Source: Alligator mississippiensis (lineage: Eukaryota; Chordata; Crocodylia; Alligatoridae). From it: 64,000 nt of DNA. The notes under the pieces are model-generated. The model had not been told where the DNA came from. It made no database searches and was given only the letters and a program-made list of their open reading frames with translations. The stretch covers positions 89,861,261 to 89,925,260 of the forward strand of contig NC_081829.1 of NCBI RefSeq assembly GCF_030867095.1, written 5' to 3'. The position numbers and the translations under genes were made by a program. Below, piece by piece: positions 57,526 to 64,000 of the stretch (positions are counted from its first letter, which is position 1; each line of letters opens with the position of its first letter).

Positions 57526-59820
57526 CTAGGGACAGACAGACACTCAAAAAGCCCAAGCCTGAGTTGATTCAATCTTTGCAAGTTAGTCTAACCTGCATAG
57601 ATTGAACTGATTTGCAAGTGAATAGACATTCAGTTTTGATTCTGGAAAGCAGGCACATACCTGCAATGGCTCCGGCCAAAAGCTGGGGAGTGCTAAAGCG
57701 AGCTGTCCGGTCCCTTTGGCGAGGGAAACTGGATACATCGCAAGGCCTGGGCAGGCCTCAGTATGATTGGGAAGTGGTTTAAATCCCCACCCTGGCCTGC
57801 AGGGCTGCTAGGCGTTTCAGACTGGGGGGAAGAGGTTGGGGAGAGGGAGCCACGGCCACGGTTGGGGAGTGGGGGCATGGACAGACCCGCATGACAGGGG
57901 AGGAGGAGGAGGAGGGGGAGAGTTCTGTGCCCCTCCAGCCCTGAGTGCCAAGGCAGCACTGCATAGACCCCCCCCCGCCCCACACACACACACACACACA
58001 CACATCCTGCAGTGGTGGAGGAGGAGAAGGAGAGCCCTACCTGCCACAGTAGCTTTCTGACAGCCCAACTTGCCCTGGCCGCAGGGAGCTGGGAGCAATC
58101 TGGGTGCACAGCTCCTGCAGCCACAGCCAAGCCACAGCTAGCTGGGAAGCACCGGGCCCCTCCATGCCCACCTTCAGCAGTGCCCACAAGCCACCCCGGC
58201 CCCAGGTAAGGCAGATGGATGGCTGGGCCACAGGGGCAGTGCCCTTCCCAGCTGACTGTGGGTTGGGCTGGGGCTGTGGGAGCTGTGCTGCCAGATTGCT
58301 CCCGGTGTCCAGGCTGGGCTGGACTGTAATGGAGCTGCAGCTGCCTGGGAAGGGCCCTGCCCCGAGCAGGCCCCTCCGCACCCACCCTCAGCAGCACCTG
58401 CAGCCAACCCCACTTGGCCCTGGACAAGGCAGGTTGATAGCAGGGCTGGCCTGGGCTTGGCTGCAAGGGTGGGGCCCTTCCCAGCCGGCTGCGGCTCCGT
58501 GACAGCCTGGCTCGGCATGCACAGGTGGCAGCTGGCTGGGCAGCAGCTGTGGGTGGGTGTCCTGGCAGCTGGATTGGATGTGCAGGATGTGCCCATGGCT
58601 CCCTGGGTCAGCTCAGAGGCTCTGGTGGGCCTGGAGCCCAGCAGCCACCCAGGCGTCCAGGCTCTGGGCCTGCCGGCAACATCGAGCTGGCCTGGGCAGC
58701 TACATGCACATCCCATGCGGCCAGTCCAGCTGCCAAAACACCTGCCCACAGCTGCTGCCCAGCCAATCGCCACCTATATACGCTGGGCCAGGCTGTCATG
58801 GAGCCACAGCTGTCTAGGAAGGGCTGCTGTCTTGCAGCCCAGCCCAGGCTGCCCCTGCTATCATTCCTTGGCTGGGGCTGAGCTGGGCTGGCTGTGGGCA
58901 TTGCTGAGGGTGGGCGTGGAGTGGCTGGCCCAGGCTCCAGCTTCCGGATGGTTTGGAAGGCAGAAGCCACCTGGGTGGAGGCTTCAGTCCAGGGGCTGCA
59001 GCTGGAGCTCCATGTGCAGGGCAGAAGCCACTGGGGTGAAGTGCACGGCTGTTTTTCTCCCCTCACCTCCAGGTGTGGCTCCTGCTGTACCGTGCAGTGC
59101 TGCTCGGGGCTGGGGGAGCTTCCTTCAGCCTGGCAGCTTCAGCCCGGCTCAGATTGAAACCGTCAGGCCGTAGGAAGCGCCTCCAGCCCCGAGCGGTGCT
59201 GCATGGTGTGGCAGGAGCCACACCTGGAGGCGAGGGGAGGAAAACCCCCTGGCGAGCAAAGCCAGCTTCCCCTCACCTGCAGCGGTTACTCCCCCTCGCA
59301 TTCTTGCCACTCCTGAGCTGCTTCCCAGTCAGCCCCCCCAGATGCTGGCTGGCAGGGCCCTTTGGGAGTGGGGCAGGGATGGGGTTATTCCCCCTAACCT
59401 CCAGTGTCAGGCGGACGGGACAAGAGAGGGCTCATTCTGCTACCTGGTGGTGGTCAGGATGGGCAGACCCAGCTGTGGTCCCCCAGGGGCAGTGGGGGTA
59501 GAGGGGACAATAACCCCCCCCTGCTCTTTGTCTCTCAGGGGCCATGCTGGCCCGCTGCTGCAGCAGCAAGGGGGGAGCACCCAGCAGACCTGGCTTGGGT
59601 CCCTGCTGATGGGGACAGGGAGGGGGGATTAAACCCCTCTCTGGCCAGTTCAACCTGGACTGAGGGCACGTTTTAGCACCCCCGGCTCCTGGCCTGAGCA
59701 ACTGCAGGCATGTGCCCGCGTGTCTGTGCTGTTACAAACCGGTTCAACCTAGGCAGATTAAACTAACCTGCAAAGGTTGAATCAATTCAGGCTCTGGCTT
59801 TTTGAATGTCTGCCCCTAGG
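57526..59820. mobile_element. ~2.3 kb GC-rich inverted-repeat (foldback) transposon-like element
   Basis: Terminal inverted repeats of about 90 bp: the left end ctagggacagacagacactc, then tcaaaaagccc, cctgagttgattcaatcttt, gcaagttagtctaacctgca and gattgaactgatttg. The right end inverted gives cctaggggcagacattcaaa, aaagcc, gcctgaattgattcaacctt, tgcaggttagtttaatctgc and gttgaaccggttt. The interior is itself palindromic: 'gtgacagcctggctcggcat' ... 'ctgggcagcagctgtgggtg' (58499-58558) pairs with 58738-58797, and 58465-58490 pairs with 58806-58832. The centre is near 58660, close to the midpoint of the ends. A unit of about 190 bp ('cctgggaagggccctgcccc'-like) is duplicated in the left arm. No transposase is seen. 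Frames of 257, 238 and 199 codons on both strands are compositional. No target duplication was found. Confidence 0.8.
57981..58004. repeat. (CA)n microsatellite inside the 2.3 kb element
   Basis: About 12 CA units after a C-rich run. Not mirrored in the opposite arm, so it arose after the element formed. Confidence 0.85.
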
Positions 59821-60725
59821 CTTAAAACTTAAATATTTCTTCTGAAAGCTGACTACATTGTGAATTCAAGTTAAAAGGGAAAACAGTGATATTGTGCAGC
59901 ATCAATGTGTCTTTGTTGACGTTTTATTTCTTTAACAAACATATTTATGCCTTTAAGTGATACTTTGATTCTACCGGGTAAAGAAATCCATGTGGGAAAC
60001 ATTTTTATTATTTGATTATGTATACTTATGAACTGATGTACCTTGTGGAGAAAATGTGGAAGTTAACACTGCAGAAATCTCGGAGAAGTTGAGAATGTGA
60101 TGTGCAGAGGAAATGTTATATTACCTCTGGCAAGGTGTTTTAAACATAGAGGACATAAGCAGTCTTAATTTCAGTTTCAAGCTATAGAAGTGGTATTAAG
60201 ATAGATGGGGAGAGGACACTTTTTTTTAACCCAAGTCTCCCATATTCTGGCCCCGCTGAGTCCTGGCTTTAGCATGGCCCTGAATTTACCTTGGGGTGTT
60301 GCTCTGAATGCTATCTTCTGTAACATGAGGAACGAGCATAGGACAAATGCTTTTCCTCAGCTCTTGTATTACCATGCATATGTTTCTGTTTGGGGGTAGG
60401 TTTTGTACAATTGTTTAAAGCTGTTTATAAAGGATTTTGGGACTGGATGTAGAAATATTGTATGAAAGACATTTCATAGGTTAGTTGAGAGGGGTGAAGA
60501 CGGAGAGTTTAATCACAACCATCTCAGAAGATTGCACAGAAAACTAACACTATAAAGGACACTAACCTAAGTAGCTATTAATAACAGATTTTATTATGTG
60601 GTCTTGGACTGAGTACGGAGAAAAATTAGAGTTTCTGTCCGCATACTCTGAATTATATCTACATAACATTTTTGACTGTACAAATTAAAATTAGTGGTTC
60701 AAATTTTAAAATAGGACCCAACTCA
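59821..60725. other. intergenic, nothing recognised
   Basis: AT-rich, no exon or named repeat. Confidence 0.35.
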
Positions 60726-61090
60726 TGACAGATGTCTGGATGCACCCAGGTTGTGCATGGATGTTTGGTCCACTGGTGACAGGTAGCGGCGGCACACCTT
60801 GCACCGCTGCTGCTTGTCTCTGGAGAACGCCCATGCCACGTGCACTTTGGCACGTGGCAAATTGCCCCAGGTGGTTTAGGGGAGGCTGGGGCCAACACTG
60901 TGCTGGCCCCAGCAGCCTTACCTGGAGTCCTGGAGGCTTCCCGGAGTTGCAGCCATGGCGATCCTGCTGGGCAGGGCCTGGCCGGCAGCCACAGCATGTC
61001 TCCGAGCAGCCCGGCTAGGCTTTTTAGTAGCACATGCTGCCTGAGCATGTGCTGCTTTGGGGCTTTTTTCTGCAGATTTTGTTGTTTTTG
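60726..61090. repeat. GC-rich unclassified block beside the CR1 fragment
   Basis: A GC-rich stretch with several short self-complementary words (ggggccaacactgtgctggcccc; cacgtgcactttggcacgtg; catgctgcctgagcatg). It may be another foldback remnant inserted at or into the CR1 3' break. The 129-codon minus frame across it has no support. Confidence 0.35.
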
Positions 61091-62645
61091 ACATCTGGAT
61101 ATCCTGCTCCATGGTCTTTCCAGGTGAAGTGGTCAGGCTAACTGGTCTGTAATTCCCCAGATCCTCTTCCCTGCCCTTCCTAAAGATGGGCACTATATTT
61201 GTCCTTTTCTAGTCAGCCAGGACCTCACCCGACCTCACAAGTTCTCAAAGAGGGTAGCCAGTGGCTATGAATTACTCCTGCCTGTTCCTTCAGTACCCTT
61301 GGTGCATCCCATTCATCCCTAGTGACTTGAAAGCATGTAGCTTCTTGAAGTAATCCCCCACCTGTTCTGCTGTCTGTCTCCTCCCCTCTCTTTGCTGCTA
61401 ACTGCACTCATCAGCTAGTAGCTACCCCTGTTTGTGAAAACGGAAGTAAAAAGGCATTCAGTATTTCAGCCTTCTCTGCATCATCTGTGACTAGGTTGCA
61501 TTCTGCAATGCGTGGGGGACCTGTGGACTCGCCGGTCTTCTTTCTTTTGACATACCTGTCAAATCCCTTTTTATTGACTTTTATATCTCTTGTCAGCTGC
61601 ATCTCAAATTGTGCCTTGGCCTTCCTAATTTTTTCCCTGTATGCCTGTGTGATACTCTTATACTTTCCCCTAGTACTATGACCACATTTCTACGTTTTAG
61701 AAGATTCCTTTTTGATTTCCAACTCCTTGAAGAGATTTGTTGTCTAGCCAGGCTAGTCTCCAATTGCATTTCCTGTTTTTCCACCTCATTGAGGTAGCTT
61801 GTTCCTGTGCCCTTAGGAGAGCCTTCTTAAAGTACAGCCACCTCTCCCGGACTCCTCTTCCCCTCAGAGTTGTCTCCCAAGGAATCCTGCCCACCAGGTC
61901 CCTGAGTTTGTTAAAGTCTGCTTTTCTGAAGTCCAGCATCCTTATTCTGGTGCTCTCCTCCTTCCCCGTAGGATCTTGAACTCTCATTTCATGGTCGCTG
62001 TCATCCAAATTACCTTCCACCTTCACATTTGTTCACAAACAGGGAGGAATTGGTTGGGAAATAAGTCAAGAAGAGCTTCCCCCTTGTTGGCTTCCCTACC
62101 ATCTGAATCAGAAAGTCATCCCCAACACACACCAGGAACTTGCTGGACTCTTTGGGCACGACTATGTTTGCCTCCCTGCAGATGTCTCGATAATTAAAAT
62201 CCCCCACGAGAACCACGTCATGCGGTTAGGAAGCATTTGCCACTTGTTTAAAGAAGGTCTTGTCTACCTCCTCCTCTTGGTTTGGAGGGTTGTAGCAGAT
62301 ACCCACCCACTATGACATCCCCCCTGCTGCTCTCTCTTCTGACCTTACTCAGAGGCTTTCAACAGGCTTACCCTCCACTTTGTACTGCACCTCCAAGCAC
62401 ATGTACATTGCCTTTATAGATAGATATAAATCTAGTAGCAGTCCTTGCTCCCTCACAATTATATAATATGCCCTCAACAGCTCCTCCTTTCCCCCCCTGC
62501 CCATCTTTCCTGAACAAGCTATATCCATCTATGACTATACCCCAGTCATGTGAACTGTCCCACTGTGTCTCTGTAATCCCAATTATATCATGATTCTGTG
62601 ATTGTACTAGGACCTCCAGTTCTTTCTGTTTGTTCCCCATACTTT
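61091..62645 (-). mobile_element. CR1 LINE, 5' (endonuclease) half only
   Basis: Minus strand. ORF2 opens with MGNKQKELEVLVQSQNHDII then GITETQWDSSHDWG (TE.W endonuclease motif, 62560-62640). VLVGDFNYRDICREA (GDFN motif, near 62200), the linker WLYFKKALLRAQEQA.., LTRDIKVNKKGFDRYVKRKK and the first RT block [20 protein letters not shown] (61135-61193) follow. It ends there. Frames are interrupted several times. It is the only copy here with the endonuclease side. Confidence 0.93.
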
Positions 62646-63404
62646 TCTCATTAAACAGGTAAATGTATTAAACACATTAAATGTATAGACATTTCAAGCG
62701 TCTAACTGACTGTCCTATCCTCTCTCTGTGGACGTTGTAAAGTTTCCATTATTGCTTTGCATTACCAAGGTTTTTTATCCAGGTCTCCAGGCTCTTTACT
62801 TATCTCTCTTTATAATCCACTATTGGTGCTCTTTAAATTAAGAGAAATCAATGGGGATTATTAGACCATTGTTGTTAGTCTGCTGTGCGTTGTGTCACAA
62901 AAAAAACCCGTTTGCCTTTGCTACTGTGCATTAGTGTAGGCTAATGTGCCTTTATGTAGTACTTCATACTAGAGGTACTAAGCTTTTAATGTGCAGTAGC
63001 AAAGGTGCATTAATGAATGTATAGATAAACCTACTGTGTATGTGATGCATTTGGAGAAGAAAAGTCTTAAAAGCTCAAAATCAGGTGTCATAAGATCTAG
63101 GTTCTCTTTCATGCTTTGTCCAGGAAAGTTATCTCAGTGTCTTTATCTCTCTTTAGATTAGTACCCTCATTTATAATTTGGGGACAGTAACAGTTGGGCC
63201 AATGCTTATATTTGAGTAAATAGTCAGGGTGAAGGCAATGTTGCTACACTGGTTTATACCCACTTCACAAGGAGTTTTTGATATTTTCTTTCAACTGTGT
63301 ATATTTGGATTATGCAGACTTGACTCTTCTCTCATTGATACTAGTTTTGCCCTGATATAACACCTCACTTCATTTCTGTGATTCCTGTTACCCAGAGAAG
63401 GAAT
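62646..63404. other. intergenic, nothing recognised
   Basis: No exon or repeat recognised; 'taatgtgc' and 'gtgcattaatg' words around 62930-63015 are self-complementary and may be a small MITE. Confidence 0.3.
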
Positions 63405-63510
63405 TAGCTATGTTAGTCTGAATTCAGGCGGGGTAGATTTGCACCTTATAGGCTAACTACATAAGAGAAGCATAGTATAAATTTGTATAAACAGTGGCTT
63501 ACTTCATTCT
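63405..63510. repeat. short interspersed repeat ('gctatgttagtctgaa' type)
   Basis: 'attagctatgttagtctgaa', 'gatttgcaccttataggcta' and 'agtggcttacttcattctg' are parts of a short repeat I recognise as common in turtle and crocodilian genomes. Probably SINE-like; class not certain. Confidence 0.5.
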
Positions 63511-64000
63511 GTTTTAGATCCATGTCTGTAGTATAGTAGACACATAATTATGTTATCTAATGATTATTTTTTTGATTATAATTGTAGCCTGGCCTTTGGA
63601 TTAGAAGATATTCATTTTGAATAGGCCCCTACTTTGTGTCCTGTATCAAGAACCAGTTAAAAAAAAAAACAGGTTGAAGATATATAATAAGACCAGAGAA
63701 AGAAGAATATTTCTTATCTTGAAGACCTTGCACAGCAGGAGTCATTCAGTTGGTTTCCAAAAAACTGTTGACTTGGTAATGATTCTTACCTGTTGCTTTG
63801 TACCTTAGGCAAGACAGATGACATACACAGAGCAGGAGCTTTTGTGCTCGGAGGCTTATGACTCGAGAGTGTGTTTATAAAGAAGAGGACATCCTTTCTC
63901 AAGAGACTGGCTGCTGCAGTAGCCAGAGGCCTTGTGGTTATAGGCTCAGAACCAGGTAATTTAGTGGATATGGCTTTAATGGTTGGATTAGTGGATTAGT
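63511..64000. other. right edge, nothing recognised
   Basis: AT-rich sequence with a short A run at 63660-63670. No host exon seen. Confidence 0.3.

Noticed and set aside
57693-59173. Long overlapping open frames (257, 238, 199 codons and others) on both strands
   Set aside because: They lie in a GC-rich palindrome where stops are rare by composition. The translations are Ala/Gly/Pro/Trp rich with no domain, and the same DNA gives frames in all directions.
43000-64000. CCDC172 or another upstream host gene expected from mammalian synteny
   Set aside because: No coiled-coil exon or other host exon could be recognised on either strand. It may lie beyond the window.
1-64000. CRISPR arrays, rRNA, tRNA, operons or bacterial genes
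   Set aside because: No regularly spaced direct repeats, no tRNA or rRNA signatures, and coding DNA is intron-split, so the window is not prokaryotic.

Overview
The window looks like vertebrate, probably reptilian DNA, with a crocodilian or turtle as the best guess. CR1 LINEs dominate. Their 3' ends carry the 'ttgatgatct ... cccttccagcccta ... tctatgat' tail familiar from birds, crocodilians and turtles. There is also one RTE-type LINE, many hAT-like and foldback DNA elements, and one solo LTR. Coding DNA is a small fraction and is split into short exons with consensus splice sites. No bacterial, viral or organellar gene organisation is seen. The species call is inference.

Host genes. Two pancreatic-lipase-family genes lie head to tail on the minus strand. 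The larger (17164-42236) is a complete, open 12-exon gene encoding about 481 residues. I recognise it as PNLIPRP3, pancreatic lipase related protein 3. It has a signal peptide, the Ser/Asp/His triad, the cysteine-bounded lid and the C-terminal PLAT domain. All splice phases agree and no stop interrupts it. The second gene starts about 15.5 kb downstream (first coding exons 1597-1645 and 764-918) and runs off the left edge. Its N-terminus is most like PNLIP. The order PNLIPRP3 then PNLIP in one orientation matches the mammalian lipase cluster. Upstream of PNLIPRP3 (42.3-64 kb) I found no host exon.

Layout. 0-0.4 kb is the end of a GC-rich foldback element. 0.76-1.65 kb is the start of the PNLIP-like gene. 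1.9-17.1 kb is intergenic, with a hAT MITE showing a perfect target duplication, CR1 pieces, a ~0.9 kb foldback element and a ~1 kb decayed hAT. 17.2-42.2 kb is PNLIPRP3, whose introns carry CR1 copies, MITEs, foldbacks and the solo LTR. 42.7-49 kb holds more hAT-like and foldback elements. 49.5-51.7 kb is a decayed RTE LINE with an internal deletion. 53.9-55.9 kb is the best-preserved CR1. 57.5-59.8 kb is a ~2.3 kb GC-rich inverted-repeat element with ~90 bp terminal repeats. 61.1-62.6 kb is a CR1 endonuclease-side fragment.

The most notable signals are the intact, slightly enlarged PNLIPRP3 gene, with an unusual PLAT exon, and the density of long imperfect palindromes (about ten in 64 kb). 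All repeat borders are by eye, so expect errors of tens of bases unless a target duplication is stated.
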